A DNA stretch of 64,000 nt, from contig JAULBX010013541.1 in the NCBI GenBank assembly GCA_032358255.1, positions 1-64,000 of the forward strand, given 5' to 3'. The notes under the pieces are model-generated. The model was not told where the DNA came from and did not search any database. It saw only the letters and a program-made list of their open reading frames with translations. The DNA comes from Heterotrichella gracilis. Taxonomy: Eukaryota; Sar; Xanthophyceae; Tribonematales; Xanthonemataceae. Shown piece by piece: positions 1-12,600 of the stretch; position 1 is the first letter of the stretch; every line of letters begins with the position of its first letter. Made by a program: the position numbers and the translations under genes.

Positions 1-175
1 TCCTTGAGGGGGACAGGATTGTCACATGGGTTACCAGCTCGGTTGGGCAGTTGGAGAAGGGCGCCGGGTGCAAGAAGGCACTGCCAGACTACGTGCTGAA
101 GGAGTGCCTGCCTGCATCAGTGACCAACCAGGGCAAGGTGGCTTTCATGGAGTTTGAGCTCAAGAATGGGGAAAG
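1..175 (+). CDS. Partial exon of an unrecognised protein, cut by the window edge
   Basis: An open frame runs from the left edge (LEGDRIVTWVTSS...) to a plausible donor GAAAG|GTGTGC at 175/176. The composition looks like real protein (mixed charge, MEFELKNGE near the end) and GC use matches the exons elsewhere. No family is recognised and no upstream sequence is available. It could also be a decayed fragment, since nothing downstream continues it convincingly. Confidence 0.2.
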
Positions 176-440
176 GTGTGCGGTTGAGAAGTGGCCCTTG
201 AGGAGCTGGACGGGTCTTTATACCAGGTCAGGGCGATTCATGTCCACTTGGCCAAGGGGCAAGGAGAGGGCCTCCTCCCAGAGTTTGGCAAATAGGTTTG
301 GGAGCGTCTTGCACCTTTTATTTCACTTGCCAGGTCAACATTGAAGCCTTTAGAACTAGCCCCTGCATGCCATTTGGTGCCAATGGAGCATGAAAATCAT
401 TAACATATATCTCACTCGTCAATGAGATAGATGTTAATTG

Positions 441-720
441 CTTTCAGCTGGCTGGGGGTACCGTCCAGGTCCTTTACAGGCCGAAGCTCGCTGTCACGAG
501 TTTCTCATTTGTCAGGTGAAAAGCAAGCCTTGCCAAAAGTCAGTGACAGCAAAGTGCAAGTTAACAACAGCTGGGGAGCTGGTCCCAACTTGCACTTTGC
601 TGTCAGTGATGCTGGCAAGCGGGCTAGGCTTTCGTTTGCGCTGACAATTGGAGAGGCATGTGACATCGAGCTCTGGCCCGTAAAAGTCCTGGGCGGTGCC
701 CTTGAGCAGCCAGCTGAAAG
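441..720. repeat. Long foldback (inverted repeat), about 280 bp
   Basis: The left arm (441-562) and right arm (584-720) are imperfect reverse complements along their whole length, at roughly 75% identity with small gaps. The match is best next to the 21-base loop, where about 19 bases pair almost perfectly, and at the outer ends (CTTTCAGCTGGCTG against CAGCCAGCTGAAAG). No transposase is present. It could be a foldback or MITE-type element or the DNA of a long hairpin RNA. Confidence 0.75.
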
Positions 721-2371
721 CGAGGGGCGAGGGGCAGGGGCGTGATCCTAGTGTACAGATCTCATTCTTCAAGAACTGAGTCAGCATTGCTCAACATGAC
801 CATATCAGGCTTCAAGTTGGTGGACTGGTGGCTGGAGCTGAGGGACACCAGCCAGGCTGTATCCGTTTCGTGGTTGGGTTTCTGCATCTTTTAACAGGAG
901 GCATTTGCCATGGCTAGAGCACTCTATACTAGTGGAAATAGCGTGAGCAAGAGTGCCATGCATGGCTAACAGTATGATGAGAGAGTGGACCTCGGGGTGT
1001 GCGTTAGGGCCGAGGCAGTGGGCAATCATGTCTCACCTATTTCACTGGGGCATAAAGGGCAAAGCGGAGCCACGCGCACATGCTGCCTGGCTGGCCTATA
1101 GGGGCAATTTTCTAGGGCTGTAATAAGTGTATCAGTTACCCCTTATTTCAGTGCTCATCAATGAATCCATGGATACTAAGGTGGCCACAAAGTTCAACCT
1201 TAAAACATGGTGCACCCCGATGGATCGGTGCGGGCAACAGCCCAAGCCGTAGACTTTACACAGTGACTGTCACACCAGCAAGCATGATGCAAGGTGCATG
1301 GTGGAACACTGACTTCAGGCCAGCGTGAACCGTGAAGAAGTTCTGGCATGCACCGAGTCTCAAAGAGTACTCCGCAAGCCCCGCATTGAAAGATAAAAAG
1401 GAAGGGGACGCGCAAAGGCGAAGTCAAGGGGCCACTGGCTCGCACCACTGCCCGGCACCGACCAGCCAGAACAGTGCATTGCACGATCCCTCACTTCGAA
1501 ATTAAAAGTAAACTCTTGAAGAGCCCAAATAATTATTGCGGCCAGCGCGCTTTCCACTGAGTAAATTACACTGTCAGGCAAGCAGCCATTGGAAATCTGA
1601 CAGCTACTTGCGGCCGTCCTGATGTATGCATGTGGTTTTCAGGAAGCATGCACAGCTGTGCAGCCACTGTCAGACTCAGGCAACGTTGAGACATCCTGCA
1701 GAGTTCACTTTGAGACATCCTGCAAATCAGTAGTATCCTAACTACAGAAACCTGATCAAGCAGCGGCTGAATGTCATTAAGCGCAAGTTTTGTAAACCAC
1801 TGTTTGGCGATAGAGGTTGCTCAAGTCCCTCACTTCCAATGCACTGGCGCTGCACAAGAATAAACATAGCTAACAAGTGCCATTTCAGTAATAAACCAGC
1901 TGGAATAAATTTAATCATTTGGAGCTCGAAATTTGGATTTGCTACACAAACCCTAACAATCTCACAATGTTACCTCAAGTGACCTCATGTTATCTGTTTA
2001 GTGCTGTTGGTCCTAGTGTCACATGAAAAATTCTGAGGGACTAATGGCTGCATGTATTGAGTAAGCTAGTGGCCAAATCTAGGGACTGATACAGAAGCAA
2101 AAAGCCAGTCCGACTGCTGCGGCACACACAGAAGACTCCCCGCCCTAATTAGCAAGCTTCAAAGACTCGTAAAGCCTGTGTCATCCCTGTCTGTGCCCAT
2201 CCGCATTGTCAGCTGTGCGGTTGTCAAGGCGGCTGAAGGACTCCTCTGATCTGTCACCCCGGTCTCAAGCAAGTCAGGCTCCAAATGGCTCTGCACGACA
2301 GCCCTGTGTGTCATGCGCAGCGCGATGCACATGGGCATGCAACCACGTCTCATGTACACGTGCTTGCATAG
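721..2371. other. No recognisable gene
   Basis: I see no open frame with family resemblance on either strand in this AT-richer stretch. An open frame on the minus strand at 2159-2290, behind an AG acceptor at 2291-2292, could hold an alternative last exon of the SLC35C2-like gene. It does not keep the phase of the preceding exon, so I did not use it. Confidence 0.4.
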
Positions 2372-4460
2372 CTAACCGTGCCATTGACAATGGCACACAA
2401 CTGGCAAAGCAATTAACAGGTGGCAAAATATGGATGGCATGCCTTTTACAACAAGATTGGATGCGTGGGTGTGTTTGGTGTCATCAAAGGCAGGAAGGGT
2501 TGAGGGTACAGGAGTCTTACCACCCACCTCGGCTAGCTCTGTCTGTTTCCGGGTGTTTAATTTGCGGACTGGAAGCTCACCAGAGTGTATCCGGCGCAGC
2601 TTGATCCAGTTGTACAGCAGCACACCACAAATCACAATGATCATGCCCAGACCATTAACCAGTGTGAATTTTTCACTGAGAATAAGGTGCGCCGCCACAA
2701 CTGCATGGTGCACAAATTGTCAATAGATATTATTGGGATGTGAGTAAGAAGCATCAATGCAAACCCCAGCGTACATGACTTGCCTGTGACAATCTCTTTG
2801 AACATCCCAGCAATTGTGAACGTCAGCGCGCTGGTCTCCTGTATGACTTTGTACTCTACAAGCATCATGATGAACGCAATGACGCCACCAAATGCCAGTA
2901 TGAGCACCGTGGTCCCAATGTTGTGCCATGAAGAGAAGAAAGCTGACGCAGGCAAGGAAATCCAAGTTTGCTCGGCTACAAGCGACATGATGCCAGTTGT
3001 CAACGCCATCACTGCAACCAATAGTCAGTGTTAAAACAATTGACAGGGCATCCACCAATGGTGCCTACATGCAATGTACCCTTGTTCCTTGCAAGTTGCT
3101 GCCAAGTATCAGCGTCTCTCAACAAGATCCCCAAAGGAGCACGCATGCCACTGGCCACCAGGATTCGTGTTGCCACAGGAATTACAAAAAATGTCTCCCA
3201 TGCCATGGCAGATGACACAAGGTCTGCGTGCACCCACACTCACCAGGTGCAGTCTTATACAGTACTTCAACAGGACCACCGTGAGCACCTGCAGCCAGAA
3301 TGGTGGTGAGAAAAAACGACAGGGTACGCTGACAGCTGGAGGAAGATGCAACTTGCACGCACCATTTTTGTTGGTTCCTTGCAACAGGATTTGAGCCAGA
3401 GTCCATCGCAGGCCAGAACACATCGAGGCAAGTATGACCAAAACAAAGCCCAGCATGTTGAACTCTGCTTCTCCCATGACAAACAGCATGAGTCCACCAC
3501 ATATCACCATGACCACTCCTGCCAGGCCGCAGCTTGGCCTTTGCCAACACAAAAAAAAGGTTAGTGATTTTGCAAGCTTGGCAGTGCAAAACTGTGTAAA
3601 TGCGAACTCGAGGAGCAGGATTAAAATTGAAAAGAAAGCCCTTTTACATACCTTTCCAGGCCAAACATGAAAGCAAAGAAGAGGAGAAACAACGGTGATG
3701 ATGACTTGCATATCGTGTAGAATATTACGTTGATCAGCGCCAACGAGTAGTTTGACAGTCCTATGTCCAAGCCAGCTGACACTCCGTTGGGTATCACTGC
3801 AGGAACATGCGGTTAGGATGGCACACGATTGAACACGAAAGAAACTGGCGCCAGGAGTGTATAATGAATATAGCTCAACTCACCGGTACGGAAGTACTCC
3901 CTCCAGTTGGCCAGCTCATTTGGGGTCGCGCTGACCAAACCCATGTTGAAGATTAACCTAGCCAGCCCCCATTGTGCCAGAAACTGCACAGATGTCATGA
4001 AGAGTGGCGCTGCAGGGCAAGCACATCAGGCTGGTTTGTACTTGGGTCACTTGGGTTGCACAGAAACCAAAGCAGCACAAGCAGAGTCTCACCAGGGAAG
4101 GCTCCTTGACCAAACACTCCATGCTCCCTGCCTACCAGCCGTTTGTTCCACAGGCTCAGGAAGGTACTGAAGAAATACCTGCACAGTCAGTGCATAGCAA
4201 CCAGTTGGAAACAGGAACCAAAAGCCTAGGTCTATAACGTACCCTTTCCTGCACCAGTGGTCCGTGGAAATAGTAGGAGCAGATCAGTCCATGCCTCACC
4301 ATGTCACAATCCACCCCAGGTTCTTCAGGCTGCGCCTAAACACCGCATCCTTGAGGATATTGCTGTATTTGTACGGCTTATCAGAGCCTGCGTGCGATCT
4401 TGGCGACCGTTCCGACAGTATGGGCTGGGTTTCCAAGTTCACATCGTCTCCCCCTGCCAT
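2372..4460 (-). CDS. SLC35C2-like nucleotide-sugar / sugar-phosphate transporter
   Basis: This is a multi-pass membrane transporter of the drug/metabolite (KT/TPT) superfamily. Plant and animal SLC35C2 proteins sit in Golgi/ER membranes and are linked to GDP-fucose or other nucleotide-sugar supply. Exons by phase: 4300-4460, 4093-4178, 3884-4009, 3652-3796, 3363-3538, 3244-3288, 2784-3011, 2372-2700 (431 aa). Family motifs read across the junctions: WYFFSTFLSLWNK, FPAPLFMTSVQF, VIPNGVSAGLDIGLSNYSL, SGLRWTLAQILLQ, GAHGGPVEVLYKTAPVMALT, SLTFTIAGMFKE-like (SALTFTIAGMFKE) and EKFTLVNGLGMIIVICGV. The seventh-exon donor is GC (ACAG|GCAAGT). The start is uncertain: the exon is open upstream to an acceptor near 4557 and another exon may lie in 4586-4840. 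The C-terminus is also uncertain, because a donor at 2520 could lead to another last exon. Substrate is not deducible. Confidence 0.9.
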
Positions 4461-4840
4461 CACTTCGTCTTCTGATGTCTCGTCGTCCAGCTGGCCATTG
4501 GCTGCGTCAGGTGTGCCAGGCAGCTGCTGTGTCGAGTGGGCCAGTTTGTGTCCTTGCTGAAAACAACTGCTGTTGCGCTGGCTGGTTAGTGGCTAGCCTG
4601 ACAACGGCCACCTTGCAGTGACACCCCGCATAACCCCTCGAGCTCAGAACTACCAGAATGGGCTGGTGCAACAGCCGGCTGGCACAATACGGTTGCGATC
4701 ACTTCATACACAGCGTTTCCAGGACAAGTACGGTTCAATCGAGCTGATTTGACCTTGTACTTTAGTGCGGATTTAGTGGCAGCAAGATCGCTGGTCACTG
4801 ATTCTACCCGACAAAGGTGCGTTCTTCCCTGATCAGACAC

Positions 4841-5378
4841 TTCCTTATCAATCTTTGAGGTTTTGGCTCTTCGATTGCCAACCAGGCTCGCCTATCAAGC
4901 AGCAAGTGGTTGAAACTGTCAGTGAAAGGCATGCCTTCTGTCCCCTCTGTGGGGAGAGAGTTAAGGAATTAATTATAATACATTTCTTTTTCAACCTGTT
5001 GGGCTTCAACGTCATGTTGGGCCGTGTTACAAGAAGTTTTCCTCGGACTCGAACTTCATTATTTGGCGAAGTACAAACCTGGCATGTTGTTTTACCTGAA
5101 GTGCCAATGGGGTGCATGCATGCATATGATTGTGCTTGTCAACTTGACGACCAAAGTGGGCTGACGTGAACAAACTTTGAGCTGGACTCCTGGCTTGCCA
5201 AGGCACCTGGAGTGGTTTGACCCACCTGCTCTGCACTGTGCACCCTCAGTGCTGGGGTCAGGCCAGGACACTTCGCCAACCCCAAGTAAAATACTGGGCT
5301 TGCCTATCAGGAAAGAGGAGAGGGCGAAGGCGCCCTGGCCCACGGGTGACATGACCCTGCAGAACAGACGTTTTGTCA
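4841..5378. promoter_or_regulatory. Divergent intergenic region between SLC35C2-like gene and PrimPol
   Basis: The two genes point away from each other here, so both promoters probably lie in this interval. I see no convincing TATA box or other defined motif. The assignment rests only on gene orientation. Confidence 0.3.
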
Positions 5379-8230
5379 ATGCGTAAGGACAACAAGGCGC
5401 AAGGTGCACAGCGGAGGAGCCGCACCCTGCTGGAAGTCATTCAGAGTGGCGAAGTACCAATAGTGCAACTCCCCGTGGCCCGGGAACTCAAAAGGCCCAA
5501 ATCATCAGAGCCTCCTGCTGGTGCGGTGCATGGCTGTGGAACTTTGTCAACGCGATAGGATCGCCATGCCGCCCATGCCCATGCCCATGCCCCCCGCAGC
5601 CCATTCCCATCTTGCTATATGGGTTGTGTTCTTGTACCACGCATCCCGGCCCCCTGTATTCAATAGTAGACCCCTTCCAACCAATTGCAGGCCAAAGGAT
5701 TGTGGGTGCGGCGCCTGCAAATGTACAAGACCTGCAGCGCGAACCAAGAGCCACAGTAAACGCACCGCCCCTGTGTGTTCAACCTCCAAGGCAGCCTGTG
5801 CCCAAGGCCCACTTCTACTCTGAGCCATGCATAGCACACACCAGCACTCGTGATGCGCTTGTTGAGCAGTACCTGCAGACCTTGCTTGCCCACTGTCACC
5901 TGAGAACCCTAAACAAGGGAAAGAAGCGAGTCTGGGAAGTATTTCCTCTGCAGCACCTGGCTTTTGAATGGTCGGATGCCCAATCAGACCCAACGCTCAG
6001 GTACGTCAAGCTGGATATTGTGCAATTCATATGGTTACTCTGATTCCCGAATTGAACTCATATCCTAACAAAGGGTTTGTAAAAACCCCTGCTAGCAGCT
6101 GAGCCGGCTGCGTTGCTAGAAGTGCAGCTGGTTATCTGCATGGTGCCCTCCCCTCACTTTGAGGTACAAATGTTTGCAGGATTTTCTCAGCTGAGGTAGG
6201 CATAGGCGCAAAGCGCATATTCATTGTGACTACCTATGAAAGCTTTTGGGAGACGTACAACCGTGCGGAAGAACGGCATTTCTACGAAATCATCCGTCAA
6301 GATTGGCCGTGCCACCTTTACTTTGGTAAGGGATTTGCATACACAATGTAAATTCATCACCACTCTGATGTGCCTCAGCTAAATTGCTTGTTGTATGTGC
6401 AGATCTCGAGTTTCCAGTAGAATTCAATGCAGATGTAGATGGCGAGCATTTGGTGGATTTGTTGTTAAAGCGCTGTGCACATTCATTTCAGGTAACTTGC
6501 TGGCCTACTCAGATGGCAAGCCAATATGATCGTTACCTTCTTGTCATTGTGTAATTATTTTTAACTTGTCACAACAGGCAAGATTCAACCTGAAGTATGA
6601 GAGCAGCGGGGTCATTGAGCTTGATTCGTCAACAGCTCATAAATTCTCGAGGCATGTCATCATTGTAGTACCTGGGCACGCATTTGCAAACAATGCCCAT
6701 GTGGGAGCATTTGTGCTGAAGATTCTGGCAGATGCAAATGGGGATGAGGGAGAACTGCTAGTCAACAAGGTAGATTATACGACTCGAATGGTTTGGTGCA
6801 TTGCAGGACCCCACATGAGTGTGGTTTGGTTGGGCAAAGAATTATTTCTATCTGCTGTGCATCAACGCAGGATCCAGAGTCGCAAACGAGTTTTGTGGAC
6901 AGGGCAGTTTACACACGGAACCGCGCATTTCGCTGCCTGCTGTCAAGCAAAGCGGGGAAATCTGCAGTGCTGCTCCCTACTGGTAGGCATGCATTTATGC
7001 TTATTATTATAATCACTTCTGGTTGCATTAATGTATTTTAGACAACCCAATTCTGCAAACACACAATTCTTGATGTGTATTGCCCGCATGCTCAGTGTCG
7101 GCATGCCCTCCAGGCCGCTTTGGATGCCAAGGGAAGACCAGGAAAGAGCTGTTCCATGCATCTTTGATATGCAATGTGGAAGCTGGCACACAGCTTCTCA
7201 AATGCTTTGAGGACACCGATGGTGATGGCACCCACAGCAGCGCTCACCGGTCCAATGAGAGACCTCAAAGTGCTGTGGCGCTGGCTGGCATGGGCCAAGC
7301 AAGCTATGGTCCATGCCCTTTCCCAGGCATTGCAGCGTTCATCGAGTCAGTTTGCGTGGAGGTAATGCAGCTCATGCACCACCAGAGCTCCCCAATGCCA
7401 TGCTGCTACTTTAGAAAAAGAACTGGCTTGGATCACCTAAATTGCAGGATGGTGGGGGACATAGTGGACATAGGGGCAATCCTCTTCTTTTTGCTGATGC
7501 GCCTGTACAAGGCCAGCCTGTGCAGTGTATTATTCGGCCTTTTTTTCTTCTTTCTTTTGTTTTCTTTACACTTATTTTCGTCGTGCAGGGGGGAGCAGCT
7601 GGCCAGGTCCGATCATGGGTCCATTTTGCCGACATAGGCCTCATGCTGTTCAACATCAAGGGCAACCGCTGGTGCGGCAACGTGGGCAGGCAGCACAAGT
7701 CAAACGGCATCTACTACACAGTGGACTTGCAGTCTGGCGTGTGGTACCAGCGGTGCTACGACCCCGATTGCAGGAGCTACCGATCGGAGGCCATGCCGCT
7801 GCCACCCGAGCTACTTGGCTTGCTTCGAGAGCGGGATGCACCGCCAGCAGCTGCTGTTCAGAATGTGCACACCGTCCCTCCCACTGCCAGCCACCATGCC
7901 AGCTCCACATTCCCTGGTAGCGCCAAAGAAGCGCCACTGGCCCTGGCTGACACCCTCCCAGCTGCGCACAGCGCACCACCTCATGGCCCACCAGCAGCGG
8001 CTGATCAAATGGTGCATCTCGGGGGAGCAAATGAGAGCCTTGGCGCTGGGCTAGGTGGGGATGGGGGAGGAAATGAGGATCTGGGAGCTGGGTTAGGTGG
8101 GGATGGCGGTGGAGCGCATGACCCCATGGATGATGCACTGCTGTACCAGGCCATGGAGGAGTTTGAGAGCGACCAGCTGTGCTTGCAAGCGCTGATGGAG
8201 GTGGAGGCCAGGCTGCAACAGAACACGTAG
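5379..8230 (+). CDS. PRIMPOL: PrimPol, DNA-directed primase/polymerase (archaeo-eukaryotic primase family)
   Basis: PrimPol re-primes DNA synthesis ahead of stalled forks and does translesion synthesis in the nucleus and mitochondria. Eight exons keep phase throughout: 5379-5520, 5691-6000, 6180-6325, 6403-6491, 6578-6769, 6871-6982, 7114-7361, 7589-8230, giving 626 aa (human is 560). Catalytic motif I is CHLYFDLEF (DxE), motif II is FSRHVIIVV (SxH) and motif III is SFVDRAVYTRNRAFR (metal-binding D). The C-terminal zinc-binding module follows (RWCGNVGRQHKSNGIYY, then WYQRCYDPDCR: C, H, C, C). The tail is low-complexity and Gly-rich with two copies of GAGLGGDGGG, and ends in an acidic helix (DPMDDALLYQAMEEFESDQ) placed like the RPA-binding motifs of human PrimPol. 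The ATG at 5379 is the first Met of the first exon; an extra 5' exon is possible. Confidence 0.95.
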
Positions 8231-9528
8231 GGTTTAGGGTTTAGGTCAGGGTTTGGGGTGATTGGGAGGGGCATCGTAATTCTTGCATTGTGGTACCATG
8301 CTGGCCAACAGGGATGAATGTCTTCCTTTTCATTTCATTGCAAACTGGAAGGGTGGGACAGGATAGCTGCTTACCTGTGTGCATTAATAGTATATTATTG
8401 ATTTGATTTCAGTTGTTCTTGATACATTGGTTCCATAGTAGGATTGCCTGACACTGACGGTGACAGTTTCAATCTGTGTAGTCCCACAGCCACCATCCAA
8501 CTGCACTGGTCAGTTGGTAGAACATTTTTGTATGCGTTTTTTGGGTGCTAGGGTGATGCCAAGTGTTTGCACACCGGGTCCTAAGCTTGTGGACACCATA
8601 ACTGTTTGCTGTAAGCCTGGGTAATTTGCCCAAACAACATATCGTTTCTATTTCCCTTTTCATGTTCAAAGTTGCGCACATCATGAATTCAAATACAATT
8701 TGGAGGGGAAAAAATATCTGAATGATTTATACCTCTGAGTGAGTCACTCAGTCTGAGTCTCAGAGGGGTCATCGCTGGTGGTGGCAGTTTTGGGATGGCA
8801 AATTAACACAATTTAATTTTTAAAACTTGAAGTGCCAGGAATCCTTGGAGCTCCCCTTCTAATGTCATTGACCATATGTAGAGTTCTGAGGCGGCAACAG
8901 TCATGAAGGCCGCCCTGCCCAATGGGATCTATCCTGTCTATCATGCGACGTATGTTCATCTTTCTGCGTGCAACATGCAACTGGCCCCATGCACATTGAC
9001 TCAGAGCGACCATCCGCGGCAATTTATGCGGAGGATGCCAGGTAGATCTGCAGCTGTAATCTGTTACAAACACATAGGAGAGCCAAAAGCGTAACCCAAA
9101 TCCGCATCCCGGGTAGTATATGCTGCAGCGCACGCGCACCACCAGCATATGCAAGTTGTTGCAAAGCAGTCAAAGCTGGCCAGACGGCATGCACGCACAA
9201 ATATCCATGTAGCAGTCTTGCTGTCCAATCGCAGCACCATTTCAGTGCTTGTTACACACCATCCCCTAAAGCAAGCCCTTGGGCATAGCGAGTCCACACC
9301 AAGAGGTGGGACACATCCACACCAGGTTCCCCCCACAATGCACCCCGCTGCTCCTTGTTGCCCTTGTGGTTGTTGCTGCATTCTGCAGCCGGTTACCCAC
9401 CATTCACCCTTCTGAAAACATGGCAAAATGGGGGAACCGGGGGCAAAATTCACTCCTATGCTTCATAGCCATCGATTACCAGGTGCCACCCGCCATGCAT
9501 CCCAAAGACGGGGGCAAAATGCACGCGC
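8231..9528. other. Convergent intergenic region
   Basis: This lies between the 3' ends of PrimPol (+) and the next gene (-). It begins with telomere-like GTAGGGTTTAGGGTTTAGG right after the PrimPol stop. It also holds a small hairpin (8732-8766) and a decayed copy of the last exon of the minus-strand gene (about 9290-9400). No gene is seen. Confidence 0.5.
8732..8766. repeat. Small nested hairpin
   Basis: The outer arms CCTCTGAG / CTCAGAGG enclose an inner palindrome CTGAGTGAGTCACTCAG. It lies about 500 bp past the PrimPol stop in AT-rich DNA. Function is unknown. Confidence 0.55.
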
Positions 9529-9605
9529 TCACAGCGAGTCCACCTCCCCTGCCAGGTCAGCAAAGCTGCGCAGCAGGTCCCCCCGCTGCTCCTTGTTCTG
9601 CTCCC
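9290..9605 (-). repeat. Duplicated copy of a terminal exon
   Basis: The stretch 9290-9395 (GCGAGTCCACACC... then CCCCGCTGCTCCTTGTTG...) resembles 9533-9605 inside the last coding exon of the minus-strand gene (GCGAGTCCACCTC... CCCCGCTGCTCCTTGTTC). The distal copy is interrupted and not open, so it is a decayed partial duplicate downstream of the gene. Confidence 0.6.
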
Positions 9606-12600
9606 TGCTGTTGTCGCGCTGCAGCTGGGCGGCGGCAGAGGTGAGGATCTCGCACGCGTGCTTCACGCGGTTCACGCGCACAGCGGGCGTGTGGGCGCTC
9701 CTCTTCACCTGCGGGCGAAGGGAGGGGCAGTCAGCAATTGCCGCGTAACTTCACAATCGTTTGTTCCATTTATTCATTATCGCCATCAAGCGATTGGCAT
9801 GCACAGCGGGCTTGTGGGTGCTCCCCCTTCATGTACGGGCAAGAGTGGGAACACGCGAGTATGTGATTCTCCCACCTGTGGGAGGCGCGCGAGTATCCCT
9901 GCCACCGTCTCCCCAACAATCGCCGCCACCCGCCTGAGCTTGCCTGCCTCCAGCCGCCCCTTCTGGTGCCGCACAAAGGCCTTGAGTAGGTCAAGGGGGG
10001 GCGCGGAGTCTGCAATACACAGGAAGGGATCAGTGACCAATCGGTGGTTACTGCAGCAATTGACGTTGATTATCACCTAATCAGTAGTTACCAAGCACAG
10101 ACGCCTTGAGCAGGTCCGGGATTCTGCAGCAAGAGGGGACCAGTGGCGAACTGTTATCATGTACGACTGCATGCTCAGTGCATCCGACCCGATCCTTCAA
10201 ACCAGCTGAAATTTCGCCGAAAGACTGCAAGCTGTCATGCAAATTGATGCATGCCATGCCACACAACAATCATGCGTCAGGACGCACAAGGCGATGGAGG
10301 AAAAGACCCTGCATTGGTGGTGATCGAATCCACCATTCCTATGGAACAACATCAGCATTCAAAGAAATTCATACCATACATTTGACCCGTTTGCCTAACA
10401 TCAACGCGCAAAATGCCGAAACACCTTTCCAAAGGATCCATTGCAAGCCTTTTGTCGCAAGACAGCACTCACCATCCAGGCCCATAGCGTCCACCATTTG
10501 CTGGTCTGACTGCGGCTCATCATCGTCCTCGTCGCTGCTCCCCCACTCATACTCACTGCCAGTACCATCAACCTCAACGGCACCGCCACCCTCCTCCTCC
10601 ACCTCCTCCACGCCGCCCATCTGTGCCTCGTCACCTGCGGGGGAGGCGCAGCAGGCGCAGTGTGAGGGTCAAGTTAAAGGGCTGAGGGGTTTTGCGATGG
10701 CAGCCTGCCGTGTCTTCCCATGCCGATGCAACTATATAATGCCTTATGGAACCGGCACATTGGAAAGGTTGTAGGGTTTTAACCCCGGGCCAGTGCAGAT
10801 GATGTTCCAGGCACACCACCCACCTTGCGCAGGCACAGGCGAATCCTCCTCCTCCTCCGCCACAGGCGCCAGCTCAGCGGGCTGCTCTGGTGCCACCTCC
10901 TGAGCCTCCCCAGGGACTGGCCCTGGTCCAGGGGATTGGGGCTGGTTGGTTCCCGCCAGCAGCGCATCCAGGTTCTTGCGCTCCACAGTGACTGCGCCCT
11001 GGTGCGCCTTGGGCGCCTTGGTGCGCGCTGCAGCAGGGGGCGTGGGGTGGAGGGTCTGCGGGTGCGCCTAGGGCGTAGGGTTTAGGGCTAGGGTCTACAA
11101 TATAGGGTCGTGGGGGTAGCTGGGGTCTACGATATGGGCCCCTTGGGATTTTGGTTCCAGTGTAGGAGCGGAACAGTGCTGACAAATGTGACACAGATTC
11201 AGACCAGCACGCTCCGACAGTGAGGATGGTGACAACCGAACATATTAATATGGCTTTCAACACAAGGGAACTGATTCCTTGTTGCCCCACCTGTGAGGAA
11301 GGTGCCTGTGACGGGGTCCACCGGAGTGCCTGGCGGCATGGGCGTGGGTGGGTGCATGGCCGCCAGCACCTGGCGCAGCCGCTCCCCCGCCTCCTGCCTA
11401 GGATCCAGTATGTAGCTAGGGTCAGAGAGCACGCGCAGGTGTGCAGCCACTGTGCGTCGCCACTGGTGCAGGATGCGGCACGCAAGCTGCACCACGCTGG
11501 GCTCCTGCGGGTGGAGGTGTCAACATGGCTGTCAGTACTCGTCAATGATAGGTCAGTTTATTATTTATGATAATAGTGTTTATAAGTAAACGCAAGGGTA
11601 ATAAGGTATAAATAGGACCCTTGGGAACTGGTGCGCCACTGATTTTATCAGCAAATGCAACTGATGCAGGATGCTGCGTGCAAGCTGCACAATGCTGGAC
11701 TGTTGTTGGTGTCAATGCAACGATCAAACCCGAACAACAACTTTGATGGCCGCACCACCCGTGTCTGCGCACATGTATGCACCAGTGGGAATTGTCAGCA
11801 CCACATCATCACCTAATTTCATTCCATTCCGTTGCCCACCTGTGTGTGCGCCAGCTGGCGCATGGTCTGCACCAGCGGGAAGTCGGCCATGAGCCTGAGC
11901 GGCACGTACATGGTCACTAGCTCACGCATGGCCTCAAGGCAGCTCAGCACCTTCACCTGCCAGCCATGGCTGGTGGCGCCTACAGAGGGGGGGAGGGGAG
12001 AGGCGGAATCAGATTACACACCATCCTCATTGAATGAAGGTAGCTTAAGAGATAGTGGGAAGGTTTCTGACTATGTGTAACATGGTCACCAGCTATGCAC
12101 CGGGACCTGCCAGGCATCGCTGGTGGCGCCCATGGAGAGGGGGAGGAATGTTGTCAGATACATAGGCCTTATAGGGTACAGAGGAGGGGCCCCTTGCAGG
12201 TTTGACCTTCGAAGGGCAGAAGGCCTACCTGGCACGCCGTTCTGGGCGCCGATTGACACCTCCTCCTTCCCGTCCTCATCCTCATCGTCGTCATCGTAGT
12301 CCACCAGCTTCACCTGCATGGGCGCCTGCACAAAACCACAAAGCAGGGTTGACCTCAAGTCTTATAGACCTCCAATTAGGGCTGTCATCAAAGTCCACAA
12401 AATTCACCTGCATGGGCGCCTGCACACACACCACACATTAGGGTTGTGCGCAAGTGCCAATATGCACCCTAATCAGTTTTGTCACACCACGTGTCAATGA
12501 GCCCCCAGTAGGGTTGTACCCTCCATGCCCACATTGCAAGCAAAACTCCAGCTGAAATCTATGCATTTTGTCAGCAAAGTCCTAGCATTATGACCGCACT

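Noticed and set aside
2159-2290. Alternative last exon of the SLC35C2-like gene
   Set aside because: The acceptor is fine, but joining it to the donor at 2520 gives the wrong phase and an early stop. It is kept only as a possibility.
3109-3239. Open minus-strand stretch in the SLC35C2-like gene (contains SSAMAWETFFVIPVATRI) that looks like a membrane exon
   Set aside because: Joining exon 3244-3288 directly to 2784-3011 restores the family motif YKTAPVMALT in phase. The stretch is therefore intronic, or at most a rare alternative.
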